Below, piece by piece: positions 32,201 through 42,263 of a stretch of DNA of 62,500 nt. The stretch lies in assembly GCF_002240225.1 (NCBI RefSeq), contig NZ_CP022584.1, forward strand, positions 2,510,001 to 2,572,500, written 5' to 3'. The notes beneath the pieces were generated by a model, which was not told where the DNA came from, searched no databases, and was given only the letters and a program-made list of their open reading frames with translations. The stretch's first letter is position 1, and each line of letters opens with the position of its first letter. The DNA is from Paenibacillus physcomitrellae. GTDB taxonomy: Bacteria > Bacillota > Bacilli > Paenibacillales > Paenibacillaceae. Both the position numbers and the translations under genes were made by a program.

Positions 32201-32813
32201 GGTTGCGGCGTTGACCTTGAGCCGTACGGAGTTCCTCTTTCAGGAACTCCAGCTCTTTATCGACATCCAGATCCTGCAGCAATTTCTTTACCGCTTCAGC
32301 GCCCATGCCCGCTTGAAAACCGTAGCCGTATTTCTCACGGTAGCTGCGGTATTCTTTTTCGGACAAGAGTTGTTTCTTCTCAAGCGGCGTATCACCAGGA
32401 TCGGTAACTACATAAGATGCAAAATAAATGATCTCTTCCAGCGATCTAGGGGACATATCCAAAGCCAGACCCATCCGGCTAGGAATCCCTTTGAAATACC
32501 AGATATGAGATACAGGAGCTGCCAATTCAATGTGGCCCATACGTTCACGGCGCACTTTCGCACGCGTAACTTCTACACCACAGCGGTCACAGACTACGCC
32601 TTTATAACGGACGCGTTTGTATTTACCGCAATGACATTCCCAGTCTTTTGTAGGGCCAAAAATCTTTTCACAGAACAGCCCTTCTTTTTCCGGCTTAAGT
32701 GTACGATAGTTAATCGTTTCCGGTTTCTTAACTTCTCCGCGGGACCAAGAACGAATTTTTTCTGGGGAAGCAAGCCCAATTTTCATAAACTCGAAGTTGT
32801 TGACGTCCAACAA
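29202..32813 (-). CDS. rpoC: DNA-directed RNA polymerase subunit beta'
   Basis: 1203 residues. The N-terminal zinc ribbon is CHC...CDRC; the catalytic [12 protein letters not shown] with three Mg-binding Asp is present; the trigger loop [17 protein letters not shown] and the second zinc cluster ([13 protein letters not shown]) follow. The start is TTG 32813 ([12 protein letters not shown]), matching the Bacillus N-terminus, behind AAGGAGGG; a frame upstream to 32834 is not supported. It lies 36 bp after rpoB. A terminator and a new promoter separate it from the str operon. Confidence 0.98.
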   Translation of the reverse strand: MLDVNNFEFMKIGLASPEKIRSWSRGEVKKPETINYRTLKPEKEGLFCEKIFGPTKDWECHCGKYKRVRYKGVVCDRCGVEVTRAKVRRERMGHIELAAPVSHIWYFKGIPSRMGLALDMSPRSLEEIIYFASYVVTDPGDTPLEKKQLLSEKEYRSYREKYGYGFQAGMGAEAVKKLLQDLDVDKELEFLKEELRTAQGQRRNRAIKRLEVIEAFKSSGNQPEWMILDVLPVIPPELRPMVQLDGGRFATSDLNDLYRRVINRNNRLKRLLDLGAPDIIVQNEKRMLQEAVDALIDNGRRGRPVTGPGNRPLKSLSHMLKGKQGRFRQNLLGKRVDYSGRSVIVVGPYLKMYQCGLPKEMALELFKPFVMKELVNKGLAHNIKSAKRKVERVSPEVWDVLEEVIKEHPVLLNRAPTLHRLGIQAFEPILVEGRAIRLHPLVCTAYNADFDGDQMAVHVPLSAEAQAEARILMLASGNILNPKDGKPVVTPSQDMVLGSFYLTMDNKEAKGSGMILGNVNEAVSAYQRGAASLHARVAIPVKALNKVIFNEKQQDALLITTVGKIIFNEIFPETFPYINEATRDNLFNGTPEKYFIYEKGADVKALLDASPIASAVGKEYLGSIIARCFETYHTTETSVILDKIKQLGFTYSTRAGVSIAVSDVVVPEEKKQIMSESDEKVRVVTNQYRRGLITDEERYDRVIDIWSKAKDQLTDVLMKSMDRFNSIMLMVDSKARGNKSQITQLGGMRGLMATPSGRIYELPIKANFREGLTVLEYFISTHGARKGLADTALRTADSGYLTRRLVDVAQDVIVREEDCGTDKGIVVSRIQDGKEIIEDLFDRIEGRYCFETIRHPETGEIIIHRDELIDTDKANAIVNAGIEKLQIRSVLSCRARHGVCKKCYGRNLATGKHVEIGEAVGIIAAQSIGEPGTQLTMRTFHTGGVAGDDITQGLPRIQELFEARNPKGQATISEIDGVIKEIREAKDRREIEVQGEAETKVYSVTYGSRLRVSEGMEIEAGDELTDGSIDPKEILRIKGIRGVQNYILQEVQRVYRNQGVEINDKHVEVMIKQMLRKIRIVDAGDTQLLPGSFVDLHEYETANKEAILSGKEPAVAKPVLLGITKASLETDSFLSAASFQETTRVLTDAAIKGKVDKLLGLKENVIIGKLIPAGTGMNRYRNVEFDGPVDEETAEGLEPVSVE

Positions 32814-32849
32814 GGAGCATCCCTCCTTAACCAAGTCCTGATTTATACT

Positions 32850-35800
32850 CTATTCAACGCCGACTTCCGATCCTTCCAGATTCAAGCTCAGCTTATCGCC
32901 GGCTGTATCATCCTCATCATCCAGCTCTTTCATCTCGATTTCTTCTTCGTTTTCGCTCAGGATCTTAACGTCCATCCCCAAGCTTTGAAGCTCTTTGATC
33001 AAGACCTTGAAGGATTCCGGCACGCCTGGTTCCGGTACATTCTCACCTTTGACAATGGATTCGTAGGTTTTCACCCGGCCGACCACGTCATCGGATTTAA
33101 CAGTCAAAATCTCTTGCAGGGTATAAGCGGCGCCGTAAGCTTCCAGCGCCCACACTTCCATCTCACCGAAACGCTGGCCGCCGAACTGAGCTTTACCACC
33201 CAGCGGCTGCTGTGTAACGAGAGAGTAAGGACCTGTGGAACGGGCATGGATCTTATCGTCAACCATGTGCGCCAGTTTGATCATGTGCATGACGCCGACG
33301 GTCACTTCACGTTCAAATGGTTCACCTGTACGTCCGTCATACAGCATTGTTTTACCGTTGCGCTGCATACCGGCCTCTTCCATCGTGTCGAATACGTCGT
33401 ATTCGTTCGCGCCGTCAAATACCGGCGTTGCCACGTGGATACCAAGCTTCATAGCGGCCATACCAAGGTGAATCTCCAGTACCTGACCGATGTTCATCCG
33501 CGATGGTACGCCCAGCGGGTTAAGAACAACCTGTACCGGCGTTCCGTCCGGCATAAACGGCATATCTTCTTCAGGCAGAATGCGGGCAACGACACCCTTG
33601 TTACCGTGACGTCCGGCCATTTTATCGCCTTCGGAGATTTTACGTTTCTGTGCAATATAAACGCGAACCAGCTGGTTCACACCTGGAGGCAGCTCATCGC
33701 CGTTCTCACGGGTAAACACTTTAACGTCAACAACGATACCATCCGTACCGTGAGGTACACGGAGGGAAGTATCACGAACTTCGCGGGCCTTCTCTCCAAA
33801 AATCGCGTGCAGCAAACGTTCTTCAGCAGTCAATTCGGTAACGCCCTTAGGAGTTACTTTACCAACCAGAATGTCGCCGGCAGCAATTTCGGCACCGATG
33901 CGGATAATACCGCGTTCGTCGAGGTTGCGGAGCGCTTCTTCGCCGACGTTCGGAATATCGCGCGTAATTTCTTCCGGTCCAAGCTTCGTGTCACGGGCTT
34001 CGGATTCATATTCTTCAATATGAATGGAAGTGTACACGTCTTCTTTAACCAGCTTCTCGCTCAGCAAGATCGCATCCTCGTAGTTGTAACCTTCCCAAGT
34101 CATGAAGGCAACGACTACGTTGCGGCCCAGTGCCAATTCGCCCATTTCCGTGGATGGACCGTCCGCCAGAATATCGCCTTTCTTGACGATGTCGCCGCGT
34201 CTTACAATCGGACGCTGGTTGATGCATGTCCCGTGGTTCGAACGCTTGAATTTGTGTAATTTATGTTTAATGATGTCGCCTTTAACTTCCTTGCCGTCTA
34301 CAAGCTCAGTACGGCGCAGCCAAATTTCATCAGCTGTGGAGCGTTCGATAACACCATCATATTTAGAAACGATACATACCCCGGAATCTTTAGCAGCTTT
34401 GTGTTCCATACCTGTACCTACAAGCGGAGCTTTCGGAATCAGAAGAGGAACGGCCTGCCGCTGCATGTTGGATCCCATCAGCGCGCGGTTGGAGTCGTCA
34501 TTTTCCAGGAACGGAATGAGCGCTGTCGCTACGGATACAACCTGTTTAGGGGAGATATCCATGTAGTCAACACGGTCGCTAGGCATCGTCAAAATGTTAT
34601 CGGACTGTTTGTTATAACGAACGATAACCATATCGTCTTTGAACTTGCCGTCTTCGGAAAGCTCAACGTTCGCCTGGGCGATAACGTAGTTATCTTCCTC
34701 ATCGGCAGTCAGGTACGCGATTTGTTCCGTTACTTGACCGGATTTCGGATCCACCCAACGGTACGGCGCTTCGATAAAGCCATATTCGTTGATGCGGGCA
34801 AAAGTGGACAAGGAGTTGATCAAACCGATGTTCGGACCTTCCGGTGTCTCGATAGGACACATACGGCCATAGTGAGAGTGGTGAACGTCTCGAACTTCCA
34901 TGCCCGCGCGTTCCCGTGTCAGACCACCAGGTCCCAGTGCGGAAAGACGGCGTTTATGCGTAAGTTCAGCCAGCGGGTTTGTTTGGTCCATGAACTGAGA
35001 CAGCTGCGAGCTGCCAAAGAACTCTTTAATGGACGCAATCACCGGACGAATGTTGATCAAGGCTTGCGGCGTAATGACGTTAGCGTCTTGAATGGACATT
35101 CTTTCACGAACCACACGCTCCATACGGGACAAACCGATACGGAACTGATTCTGCAAAAGCTCACCTACAGAACGCAAACGACGGTTGCCCAAATGATCAA
35201 TATCGTCGGTGCTGCCGATGCCGTGCAGCAGGTTAATGAAATAGCTGATCGAGGAAATAATATCAGCAGGTGTAATGTGCTTAACGGATTTATCAATATT
35301 CCGGTTCGCAATCACTTTAACTACCTTGCCGTCCTCGATAGGCGAGAAGATATCAATCGTTTGCAGCGGAACATCTTCCGCACCAAGCACACCGTTAGCC
35401 AGGTGATAATCCTTGAAGCTTACGCCCTGCTCAAGCAGCGGCAGGATTTCATCCAGCAGTCGGCGGTCAACCAATTGGCCGGCTTCGGCAATGATTTCAC
35501 CGGTTGTGGTGTCAATCAGGGATTCAGCCAGACGTTGGTTGAACAAACGATCTTTAATATGCAGCTTTTTGTTGATTTTGTAGCGACCTACGTTCGCGAG
35601 GTCATAACGTTTTGGATCAAAGAAACGGGCTACGAGCAAGCTTTTCGCATTTTCCAGCGTTGGCGGCTCACCCGGACGAAGGCGTTCGTAGATCTCGATG
35701 AGCGCTTTCTCCGTCGAATCCGTGTTGTCTTTATCCAGCGTGTTGCGGATATATTCATCGTTACCGAGCAAATCCAGAATTTCAGCATCCGTACCAAAAC

Positions 35801-36395
35801 CAAGAGCGCGAAGCAATACCGTTACCGGTATTTTGCGTGTCCGGTCGATACGGACATAAATGATGTCCTTCGCGTCCGTTTCAAGCTCCAGCCATGCGCC
35901 GCGATTCGGAATGACGGTAGCGGTGTACGTCTTTTTGCCGTTTTTATCGACTTTCGTACTGAAATAGACGCTTGGGGAGCGTACCAACTGGCTGACAATA
36001 ACCCGTTCTGCGCCATTGATAACGAAAGTCCCGGTTTCTGTCATCAGCGGGAAATCCCCCATGAACACTTCCTGTTCCTTGACTTCGCCGGTTTCCTTAT
36101 TAATGAGCCGAACTTTAACTCTAAGCGGCGCTGCATACGTAACGTCGCGTTCTTTCGCATCGTCTACCGTATACTTCGGTTCGCCTAGGCTGTAGTCGAT
36201 AAATTCCAAAACCAGGTTACCCGTGAAATCCTGAATCGGCGAGATGTCTTGGAACATTTCCCGCAAACCTTCCTCCAAAAACCACTCATATGATTTCTGT
36301 TGGATTTCAATCAGGTTCGGAATTTCGAGAACCTCGTTAATCCTTGCATAACTCCGCCGAGTGCGTCGACCATATTGAACAAGATGTCCTGCCAA
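32850..36395 (-). CDS. rpoB: DNA-directed RNA polymerase subunit beta
   Basis: About 1181 residues. The rifampicin region ([20 protein letters not shown], then [12 protein letters not shown]) is wild type, so rifampicin susceptibility is predicted at this locus. GRHGNKGV, the catalytic Lys region and the C-terminal clamp segment [19 protein letters not shown] are intact. TTG 36395 ([18 protein letters not shown]) behind GAGGGGTGA fits the Bacillus N-terminus better than ATG 36413, which has no site. It has its own promoter 380 bp upstream and a long structured leader. Confidence 0.98.
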   Translation of the reverse strand: MAGHLVQYGRRTRRSYARINEVLEIPNLIEIQQKSYEWFLEEGLREMFQDISPIQDFTGNLVLEFIDYSLGEPKYTVDDAKERDVTYAAPLRVKVRLINKETGEVKEQEVFMGDFPLMTETGTFVINGAERVIVSQLVRSPSVYFSTKVDKNGKKTYTATVIPNRGAWLELETDAKDIIYVRIDRTRKIPVTVLLRALGFGTDAEILDLLGNDEYIRNTLDKDNTDSTEKALIEIYERLRPGEPPTLENAKSLLVARFFDPKRYDLANVGRYKINKKLHIKDRLFNQRLAESLIDTTTGEIIAEAGQLVDRRLLDEILPLLEQGVSFKDYHLANGVLGAEDVPLQTIDIFSPIEDGKVVKVIANRNIDKSVKHITPADIISSISYFINLLHGIGSTDDIDHLGNRRLRSVGELLQNQFRIGLSRMERVVRERMSIQDANVITPQALINIRPVIASIKEFFGSSQLSQFMDQTNPLAELTHKRRLSALGPGGLTRERAGMEVRDVHHSHYGRMCPIETPEGPNIGLINSLSTFARINEYGFIEAPYRWVDPKSGQVTEQIAYLTADEEDNYVIAQANVELSEDGKFKDDMVIVRYNKQSDNILTMPSDRVDYMDISPKQVVSVATALIPFLENDDSNRALMGSNMQRQAVPLLIPKAPLVGTGMEHKAAKDSGVCIVSKYDGVIERSTADEIWLRRTELVDGKEVKGDIIKHKLHKFKRSNHGTCINQRPIVRRGDIVKKGDILADGPSTEMGELALGRNVVVAFMTWEGYNYEDAILLSEKLVKEDVYTSIHIEEYESEARDTKLGPEEITRDIPNVGEEALRNLDERGIIRIGAEIAAGDILVGKVTPKGVTELTAEERLLHAIFGEKAREVRDTSLRVPHGTDGIVVDVKVFTRENGDELPPGVNQLVRVYIAQKRKISEGDKMAGRHGNKGVVARILPEEDMPFMPDGTPVQVVLNPLGVPSRMNIGQVLEIHLGMAAMKLGIHVATPVFDGANEYDVFDTMEEAGMQRNGKTMLYDGRTGEPFEREVTVGVMHMIKLAHMVDDKIHARSTGPYSLVTQQPLGGKAQFGGQRFGEMEVWALEAYGAAYTLQEILTVKSDDVVGRVKTYESIVKGENVPEPGVPESFKVLIKELQSLGMDVKILSENEEEIEMKELDDEDDTAGDKLSLNLEGSEVGVE

Positions 36396-36491
36396 CTTAA
36401 ACTCACCCCTCATGTCTACTCACTTAAAAATACATTGCGAACCCGTGTTTGTACGCTTATAATAAAACCCATGAACGGATTCCACAAACAA

Positions 36492-36537
36492 GCAAAAACG
36501 GCTTTACGACCTGTAATTTAGGCCGACACCCGTTTGC
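36492..36537 (-). terminator. Terminator-like hairpin in the rpoB leader
   Basis: GCAAACGG pairs with CCGTTTTTGC (two-base bulge), enclosing CGGCCT/AGGTCG with a 7-nt loop. The T-rich 3' arm and following TTG-rich sequence resemble an intrinsic terminator, placed between the rpoB promoter and its start. Confidence 0.4.
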
Positions 36538-36610
36538 GTAACCGAAAGACAATTTAATCTCCCGGCAAAGAAAAAGCCCCTACCCGATACTTCGAAGAAA
36601 GAGCATATTG

Positions 36611-36636
36611 ATTCCGCGTCTTCCTTGACGGAATCC
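36611..36636 (-). repeat. Inverted repeat GATTCCG/CGGAATC in the rpoB leader
   Basis: Seven-bp arms with a 12-nt spacer, about 230 bp before rpoB. No T-run follows. It is one of two hairpins in this 440-bp gap; no gene is seen in the gap. Confidence 0.45.
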
Positions 36637-36774
36637 CCCATATTCAATAGATTTGCCCAAAATGTACATATTATACGTAAACAAGCGCCGAAATATACCG
36701 CCGCTGCTACAAAATATGCTTGACATCTTCACAAACTAAAGACATAGAGGGCATCCTAATGCTGACATTTTATA

Positions 36775-36803
36775 ATAATATCATGCGCCTACATACAAGT
36801 CAA
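36775..36803 (-). promoter_or_regulatory. Sigma-A promoter of rpoB-rpoC
   Basis: TTGACT (36798-36803), 17-bp spacer, TATTAT (36775-36780). Each hexamer has five consensus bases. It lies 35 bp after the methyltransferase stop. Confidence 0.65.
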
Positions 36804-36838
36804 TAGACCTTTGAGAAAAAAGTCAAGGTTACACCTGT

Positions 36839-37438
36839 TTATTTTACAGCTTTGAAAATACGGTACCCCTTGTCCTTCGTTACTTCCTCAACTGAACGGA
36901 ACAGCTGCTCAAGCTTCTCTTTAGCTGACGGTGCCCCTTGCTTCTTCTGGATCACAATCCACAGCGAGCCTCCCTGCTTCAATCGGGCATACGCCCCTTC
37001 GAACACCGAATGAACCACACTTTTCCCGGCCCGGATAGGCGGATTGGTCAGAATCACATCAAACTTCTCGACTTCTGGCACATTGGTATAAATGTCGCTT
37101 TGAAGAGCCGTAACATTAGAGATGCCATTGGCCTTAGCGTTTTCAGCAGCCAGCCCCACAGCACGTTCATTGACGTCAATCATGGTTACATGCCCGCTGC
37201 TTGCCATAACCGCAGCTGACAAACCGATAGGACCATAACCGCAGCCCACATCCAGCACCTGATCTCTGTCCCCAATCTCCATCGCTTCGATCAACACTTT
37301 ACTGCCGTAGTCTACCCCTTGTTTAGAGAACACGCCTGCATCGCTTGTAAATCGAAACTTGCGTCCGCGGAGAACCGTTTCAATCGTCCGCCTGTCATGT
37401 GCCGTTTCGGGTTTACTGGAATAATAGTGATCTGCCAT
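36839..37438 (-). CDS. RsmC-like class I SAM-dependent methyltransferase (YbxB-type)
   Basis: 199 residues. SAM-binding motif I VLDVGCGYGPIGLSAA, motif II acid in MIDVNERAV, and the N-methyltransferase catalytic motif TNPPIRAGK (NPP) are present. The protein matches the C-terminal catalytic half of E. coli RsmC, which methylates G1207 of 16S rRNA; the pseudo-domain half is absent, as in the B. subtilis orthologue YbxB. The rRNA target is inferred. It lies between rplL and rpoB as in Bacillus. Confidence 0.88.
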   Translation of the reverse strand: MADHYYSSKPETAHDRRTIETVLRGRKFRFTSDAGVFSKQGVDYGSKVLIEAMEIGDRDQVLDVGCGYGPIGLSAAVMASSGHVTMIDVNERAVGLAAENAKANGISNVTALQSDIYTNVPEVEKFDVILTNPPIRAGKSVVHSVFEGAYARLKQGGSLWIVIQKKQGAPSAKEKLEQLFRSVEEVTKDKGYRIFKAVK

Positions 37439-37495
37439 GCTAAACCTCCATCAAAATAAAAGTCCAGGTTAACTCCGCACTTTTATTAGGATTTA

Positions 37496-37531
37496 TAAAA
37501 ACAAACCCCTTGAAAGACTCAAGGGGTTTGT
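37496..37531 (-). terminator. Terminator after rplL
   Basis: ACAAACCCCTTGA pairs perfectly with TCAAGGGGTTTGT around a GTCTT loop and is followed by Ts. It separates rplJ-rplL from the methyltransferase and rpoB. Confidence 0.9.
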
Positions 37532-37548
37532 CTCATAAAAGGAAGAAA

Positions 37549-37911
37549 TTATTTAACTTCTACAGTTGCGCCTGCTTCTTCCAATTTAGCTTTAGTAGCT
37601 TCAGCTTCTTCTTTAGCTACTTTTTCTTTCAATGGTTTTGGAGCGTTGTCTACCAGGTCTTTTGCTTCTTTCAGACCCAGACCAGTGATTTCGCGAACGA
37701 CTTTGATAACGTTGATTTTGGAAGCACCAGCGTTAGTCAAGATTACGTCGAACTCGGATTGTTCAGCAGCTTCAGCTGCGCCGCCGCCACCTGCTACTAC
37801 AACTGGAGCTGCAGCAGTTACGCCGAATTCTTCTTCGATTGCTTTAACCAATTCGTTCAGTTCAAGAACGGACATACCTTTAATTTCTTCCAAGATTGTT
37901 TCTTTGCTCAT
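37549..37911 (-). CDS. rplL: 50S ribosomal protein L7/L12
   Basis: 120 residues. The N-terminal dimerisation helix pair, an Ala/Gly/Val-rich hinge (about 36-52) and the C-terminal factor-binding domain with [24 protein letters not shown] are all clear. It forms the multi-copy stalk on L10. Confidence 0.97.
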   Translation of the reverse strand: MSKETILEEIKGMSVLELNELVKAIEEEFGVTAAAPVVVAGGGGAAEAAEQSEFDVILTNAGASKINVIKVVREITGLGLKEAKDLVDNAPKPLKEKVAKEEAEATKAKLEEAGATVEVK

Positions 37912-37979
37912 GAGTTAAACCTCCATTATATTAGTTAAATTTAATTTGTTGTTACGCTACGAACTTTGGAGCAAATCGC

Positions 37980-38489
37980 TTACGCGCTTGCTTCGCCTTC
38001 GCCTTTGTCTGCCACGGCTTTGACTGCCAGCGCAAAGTTGCGAACTGGAGCTTGAAGCACGCTGAGGAGCATGGAAAGAAGACCTTCGCGGGAAGGAAGA
38101 TCAGCCAGCGCTTTGATTTGATCAACGCCAACTACACGACCTTCAACAACGCCACCTTTAATTTTCAATGCATCATTTTTCTTAGCGAAATCGCTCAGAA
38201 TTTTTGCAGGCGCTACAGCATCTTCTGCACCGAATGCAATAGCAGTAGGACCAGTCAGAACTTCATCAAGTTCAGTCAGTTCCGTAGCTGCAGTCGCACG
38301 GCGAACGAGTGAGTTTTTCAATACTTGAAACTCAACACCCGCTTCGCGAAGCTGCTTGCGCAGTTCCGTAACTTGGGAAACATTAAGACCACGATAGTCG
38401 GCAATGACAGTAGTTACGCTGGATTTCAGCTTGGAAGCTACCACTTCAACCGCCGCCTGTTTGGACTCGATTACTTTTGCGTTTGCCAA
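37980..38489 (-). CDS. rplJ: 50S ribosomal protein L10
   Basis: 169 residues from TTG 38489 ([20 protein letters not shown]), 8 bp after AGGAGG; GTG 38498 overlaps the ribosome-binding site. [25 protein letters not shown] is the RNA-binding L10 signature; the C-terminal helix holds L7/L12 dimers. It has its own promoter and leader. Confidence 0.96.
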   Translation of the reverse strand: MANAKVIESKQAAVEVVASKLKSSVTTVIADYRGLNVSQVTELRKQLREAGVEFQVLKNSLVRRATAATELTELDEVLTGPTAIAFGAEDAVAPAKILSDFAKKNDALKIKGGVVEGRVVGVDQIKALADLPSREGLLSMLLSVLQAPVRNFALAVKAVADKGEGEASA

Positions 38490-38712
38490 ATTGTACACCT
38501 CCTATAAAGATTACTTAATCCGTAAGACACTTGCTTCTTCCGAAGCTCCGGGATATGAAAAAGACCTCCGCAGTAGAACTACGAAGGTCTGATGATTCAT
38601 CATTTGCGAAGCAAATTCCGAACTTATATCACAACACCTCGGTAGGAAATTAAGCCCCTCGGCACCTACTGTCTACGGTAAGCATATTCGATTTGAATGA
38701 AATCAATGCAAC
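38490..38712 (-). promoter_or_regulatory. L10(L12)4 autoregulatory leader of rplJ-rplL
   Basis: The 220-nt leader holds a terminator hairpin: AGACCTTCGTAG pairs with CTGCGGAGGTCT, then five Ts (38557-38590). L10 leaders in Bacillota are known to attenuate rplJL through L10 binding, and both layout and position match. I did not verify the kink-turn binding region. Confidence 0.7.
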
Positions 38713-38718
38713 CATTAC

Positions 38719-38747
38719 AGTATATACGGATTACTCCGGAGAGTCAA
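38719..38747 (-). promoter_or_regulatory. Sigma-A promoter of rplJ-rplL
   Basis: TTGACT (38742-38747), 17-bp spacer, TATACT (38719-38724). It lies immediately after the rplA stop. Confidence 0.7.
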
Positions 38748-38777
38748 CCCTCATCCCTAAGCCGAAGCCTGGAAATA

Positions 38778-39470
38778 TTATCTGTAAACGGAAGTAGCAA
38801 CGCGGACGCTTGGTCCCATCGTCGAAGAAACGGCGATGTTCTTCAAGTAAACGCCTTTAGCTGCTGCAGGTTTAGCACGGTTCAAAGCATCAATCAATGC
38901 TTTCAAGTTCTCATTCAGCTGTTCAGAGCTGAAGGAAGCTTTACCGATTGGAGCATGGATTTGACCAGCTTTATCCAGACGGTACTCGATTTTACCTGCT
39001 TTGATTTCTTGAACGGCTTTAGTTACATCAAATGTAACTGTGCCGGCTTTAGGGTTAGGCATAAGGCCTTTACCGCCGAGAAGGCGACCCAATTTACCAA
39101 CTTCGCTCATCATGTCCGGTGTAGCTACGCAGACATCGAACTCGAACCAGCCTTGTTGGATTTTGTTGATCATGTCTTGATCGCCTACGAAGTCAGCACC
39201 AGCAGCTTCCGCTTCTTTTGCTTTCTCACCTTTGGCGAATACCAGAACGCGCTGTGTTTTACCCGTGCCATGAGGCAGGACAACGACACCACGAACGGCT
39301 TGGTCTTGTTTACGAGGGTCAACGCCCAGACGTACTGCAGCTTCAACAGTTTCGTCGAATTTAGCAGTAGCTGCCTTCTTCACAAGCTCAACAGCTTCTG
39401 AAGGCTCATAAGTTGCTTCGCTGTCGATCAGCTTAGCAGCTTCCAGGTATTTTTTACCGTGTTTAGCCAT
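38778..39470 (-). CDS. rplA: 50S ribosomal protein L1
   Basis: 230 residues. [26 protein letters not shown] and [17 protein letters not shown] are L1 signatures. It forms the mobile L1 stalk at the E site and in many bacteria represses its own mRNA. It follows rplK by 144 bp containing a long hairpin. Confidence 0.97.
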   Translation of the reverse strand: MAKHGKKYLEAAKLIDSEATYEPSEAVELVKKAATAKFDETVEAAVRLGVDPRKQDQAVRGVVVLPHGTGKTQRVLVFAKGEKAKEAEAAGADFVGDQDMINKIQQGWFEFDVCVATPDMMSEVGKLGRLLGGKGLMPNPKAGTVTFDVTKAVQEIKAGKIEYRLDKAGQIHAPIGKASFSSEQLNENLKALIDALNRAKPAAAKGVYLKNIAVSSTMGPSVRVATSVYR

Positions 39471-39516
39471 GATTTTTTCCTCCTTGTGTGGTATTAGCGG
39501 AAATTCCTCCCACTAT

Positions 39517-39560
39517 CTTTAATTCATTTAGTTACCCGAAGGCTAAAAAATGAATTAAAG
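39517..39560 (-). repeat. 13-bp perfect inverted repeat between rplK and rplA
   Basis: CTTTAATTCATTT and AAATGAATTAAAG are exact complements, with CTAA/TTAG and a UUCG-like tip inside. No T-run follows toward rplA. It may be a translational or processing element for L1. Confidence 0.65.
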
Positions 39561-39614
39561 GCAACTTCTGTTGCAAACAGCAACTTCCATTGCTAATAAA
39601 CTTACTCTCCAAGA

Positions 39615-40040
39615 TTAGTCTTGGATTGTGATACCCATACTGCGGGCAGTACCTTCAACCATACGCATAGCTGCTTCAACGGAAGCTGCGTTCAGGTCAG
39701 GCATTTTTTGTTCTGCAATTTGACGAACAGTATCACGCTTAACAGTTGCTACTTTCTTCTTGTTAGGTTCACCGGAACCTTTCTCGATTTTAGCAGCTAC
39801 ACGAAGCAATACCGCAGCCGGTGGAGTTTTCGTAATGAAAGTGAAAGAACGGTCTTCAAATACGGAAATTTCAACCGGAATGATCAAACCAGCTTGGTCA
39901 GCTGTACGAGCGTTAAACTCCTTACAGAAAGCCATGATGTTAACACCTGCTTGACCGAGAGCCGGACCTACTGGAGGAGCTGGATTCGCTTTACCCGCAG
40001 GAATTTGCAGTTTGACAACTTTAATTACCTTTTTAGCCAT
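39615..40040 (-). CDS. rplK: 50S ribosomal protein L11
   Basis: 141 residues from ATG 40040 ([23 protein letters not shown]) with AAGGAGGTG upstream. The proline-rich [21 protein letters not shown] at the thiostrepton site and the 23S-binding C-terminal domain are intact. It lies 65 bp after nusG. Confidence 0.97.
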   Translation of the reverse strand: MAKKVIKVVKLQIPAGKANPAPPVGPALGQAGVNIMAFCKEFNARTADQAGLIIPVEISVFEDRSFTFITKTPPAAVLLRVAAKIEKGSGEPNKKKVATVKRDTVRQIAEQKMPDLNAASVEAAMRMVEGTARSMGITIQD

Positions 40041-40105
40041 GTAAGACACCTCCTTGCGCTAGTAATGCAGAGTACAAGCGTACTTCCACATGTAAACCCA
40101 TGTTG

Positions 40106-40639
40106 CTAGAGCTTCTCAACTTGAGTGTAGTCCAGTTCGAGCGGGGTTTCCCGGCCAAACATGTTGACGTGAACTTTGACTTTACTCTTATCAGTCAGCA
40201 CTTCTTCAACAGACCCGACAAAATTAGCGAATGGACCCACTTTAATCCGTACGGATTCTTTGATCTCAAACTCAATCGTCGGTTTAGGCTCTTGCATGCC
40301 CATATGCTGAAGAATTTGTTCCACTTCCTCTGGAAGGAGCGGAGTTGGTTTGGAGCCGGATCCTGTAGAACCTACAAATCCAGTTACCCCAGGCGTATTG
40401 CGAACAACATACCAGGAATCGTCTGTCTGGATCATTTCCACCAAGACATAACCAGGGTAAACTTTGCGCATGACAGTCTTCTTCTTACCGTCTTTGTTTA
40501 CGATCTCTTCTTCCATAGGAACAAGAACCCGGAAAATCTTGTCTTCCATGCCCATCGACTCGACGCGCTTCTCCAAATTGGCTTTGACCTTATTCTCATA
40601 CCCTGAATAGGTATGAACTACGTACCATCTTTTTTCCAT
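40106..40639 (-). CDS. nusG: Transcription termination/antitermination factor NusG
   Basis: 177 residues. The NGN domain starts EKRWYVVHTYSGYENKVKANLEKR; the C-terminal KOW domain contains VGPFANFVGSVEEVLTDKSKVKVHVNMFGR. It binds the RNA polymerase clamp and modulates pausing. It lies in the secE-nusG pair. Confidence 0.97.
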   Translation of the reverse strand: MEKRWYVVHTYSGYENKVKANLEKRVESMGMEDKIFRVLVPMEEEIVNKDGKKKTVMRKVYPGYVLVEMIQTDDSWYVVRNTPGVTGFVGSTGSGSKPTPLLPEEVEQILQHMGMQEPKPTIEFEIKESVRIKVGPFANFVGSVEEVLTDKSKVKVHVNMFGRETPLELDYTQVEKL

Positions 40640-40662
40640 ATCAAGCCACCTAAGGACCCTTC

Positions 40663-40854
40663 TTAAATTATCGCTTCGATCACAGCGGAGATACCGATGT
40701 CAATAACCCAAAAGTAAACGGCGACAACTACAATTGTACCCAGCACAATCAGCGTGTAATTCGTCAACTCTTTACGATTGGGCCAGCGAACCTTTTTAAG
40801 TTCAGCCCAGCTTTCGGAGAAAAAAGAAAAAATCGACTTGAAACTGCGTTTCAT
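40663..40854 (-). CDS. secE: Preprotein translocase subunit SecE
   Basis: 63 residues, the short Gram-positive form with one membrane span (TLIVLGTIVVVAVYFWVIDIG). The amphipathic segment with ELKKVRWPNRKEL is the SecE signature. It partners SecY (13088). Confidence 0.95.
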   Translation of the reverse strand: MKRSFKSIFSFFSESWAELKKVRWPNRKELTNYTLIVLGTIVVVAVYFWVIDIGISAVIEAII

Positions 40855-40875
40855 GCGCGACTACACCTCCACAGA

Positions 40876-41025
40876 CTATCTGGTTTCGCGATGAGGAGTT
40901 TGCTCGTTACAGAACTTGCAAAATTTCTTCATCTCCATGCGGTCGGGGTGGTTACGCTTGTTCTTTGTTGTCGTGTAGTTTCTTTGTTTGCAATTCGTAC
41001 AAGCCAACGTAATAATTACCCGCAT
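40876..41025 (-). CDS. rpmG: 50S ribosomal protein L33, zinc-binding form
   Basis: 49 residues: [20 protein letters not shown] then [21 protein letters not shown]. Two C-x2-C pairs bind zinc (C+ form). ATG 41025 has GGGAGGTGC upstream. It is the first gene of rpmG-secE-nusG, as in B. subtilis. Confidence 0.95.
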   Translation of the reverse strand: MRVIITLACTNCKQRNYTTTKNKRNHPDRMEMKKFCKFCNEQTPHRETR

Positions 41026-41114
41026 GATGTGCACCTCCCGAAGACATCTTAATCAAGTTAGAAGTCTCTTAATAATCCGGACGAACCGGCAAAAGCAGGT
41101 CTTCACTCAGCTGA

Positions 41115-41165
41115 GGTATGGATAAGAAAATAGGGAACTTGCAACTATACTTTCTTATCCATGCC
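41115..41165 (-). repeat. 15-bp stem-loop in the rpmG-secE-nusG leader
   Basis: GGCATGGATAAGAAA pairs with TTTCTTATCCATACC (one G-T wobble) around a 21-nt loop, starting about 25 nt into the predicted transcript. No T-run follows. I do not recognise it as a named RNA family. Confidence 0.65.
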
Positions 41166-41196
41166 AAAGAAGCATGAATTTAGGCCTACTCGAAAC

Positions 41197-41226
41197 ACTT
41201 TATCACATTTTGAACATCCGTGTCAA
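41197..41226 (-). promoter_or_regulatory. Sigma-A promoter of rpmG-secE-nusG
   Basis: Perfect TTGACA (41221-41226), 18-bp spacer, TAAAGT (41197-41202). It leaves a leader of about 165 nt. The rest of the 430-bp gap holds the sigH terminator and no gene. Confidence 0.65.
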
Positions 41227-41366
41227 TGCAAGATTAAGTTGCCAAACGTTGGCGCAGCCTGCAAAACAAGCCGTTTCCAAGGATCTCCTGAGCTGGTTGA
41301 CGCACCATTTCCCAAGTATAATCACATAAAACATTTGTTAAACCTTAAACACCCAAAATGGCAAAT

Positions 41367-41390
41367 AAAAAAAGACCCGGTGCCGAGTCC
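41367..41390 (-). terminator. Terminator after sigH
   Basis: GACTCG and CGGGTC arms around GCAC, followed by seven Ts on the minus strand. Confidence 0.7.
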
Positions 41391-41456
41391 TTTCCTAAGA
41401 AGGCTGCAAAAAGTTTTATGAGATCAAATTGCATGTTCATGCCATTTTATTCGAAA

Positions 41457-42104
41457 CTATAAACCGTCACGGACTTCGAGGTAACGCTCCAGCTTGCGCT
41501 TGACACGCTGCAGTGCGTTATCAATCGACTTCACATGTCGCTTCAAATCAACGGAAATTTCCTGGTAGGAACGACCGTCCAGATAAAGCATCAGTACCTT
41601 GCGTTCAAGATCGCTCAGAATTTCGGACATCTTGTCCTCAAGGCCGGTGAACTCCTCTTGGTTAATAATCAATTCCTCCGGATCACAAACCTGGGAGCCG
41701 CAAATGACATCCAGCAGTGTACGATCGGAATCTTCGTCATAAATAGGCTTGTCCAACGAGACATAAGAATTGAGCGGGATATGCTTCTGCCTTGTAGCTG
41801 TCTTGATCGCGGTAATGATCTGCCTTGTGATGCAAAGCTCGGCAAATGCTTTGAAAGATGAAAGTTTGTCTCCCTTGTAGTCCCGAATGGACTTGTAGAG
41901 ACCAATCATGCCTTCCTGGATAATGTCTTCCCGATCCGCCCCGATCAAAAAGTAAGACCTTGCTTTGGCGCGGACGAAACTCCGGTATTTGTGAATCAGA
42001 TATTCCAGGGCTTCACTGTCCCCAGATCGGACAGATTCTACGATATCTTCGTCACTCAGAATTTCATAATCTGATGTTATGAATAAGTTGAGTTCGACAC
42101 TCAA
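41457..42104 (-). CDS. sigH: RNA polymerase sigma factor SigH (sporulation transition)
   Basis: 215 residues. Region 2 (EALEYLIHKYRSFVRAKARSYFLIGADREDIIQEGMIGLYKSIRDY) binds core and -10 DNA; region 4 (LSDLERKVLMLYLDGRSYQEISVDLKRHVKSIDNALQRVKRKL) holds the helix-turn-helix for the -35. SigH drives early stationary-phase and sporulation genes. The start is TTG 42104 behind GGAGGGAT. Position between rae1 and rpmG matches Bacillus. Confidence 0.95.
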   Translation of the reverse strand: MSVELNLFITSDYEILSDEDIVESVRSGDSEALEYLIHKYRSFVRAKARSYFLIGADREDIIQEGMIGLYKSIRDYKGDKLSSFKAFAELCITRQIITAIKTATRQKHIPLNSYVSLDKPIYDEDSDRTLLDVICGSQVCDPEELIINQEEFTGLEDKMSEILSDLERKVLMLYLDGRSYQEISVDLKRHVKSIDNALQRVKRKLERYLEVRDGL

Positions 42105-42161
42105 TACAATCCCTCCGGCCGCAACGCACGGTGCTCCGTCACTCTAGTCAAGTATACGACC

Positions 42162-42190
42162 AGTATATAGGAGACCATACACAGCGTCAA
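42162..42190 (-). promoter_or_regulatory. Sigma-A promoter of sigH
   Basis: TTGACG (42185-42190), 17-bp spacer, TATACT (42162-42167). TATAC-TGGTC-GTATA forms a 5-bp palindrome starting within the -10 box and could be an operator. Confidence 0.65.
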
Positions 42191-42263
42191 CCACAAAAGT
42201 CCCTAAATTATGTCAGGTCGAACTTTGTCAAGGGCATCTGGAAGGAGTATTAATTTCTGCGCT

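Noticed and set aside
31440..36188. 939- and 641-codon plus-strand open frames opposite rpoC and rpoB
   Set aside because: Shadows of rpoB/rpoC codon usage; no initiation signal or recognisable domain.
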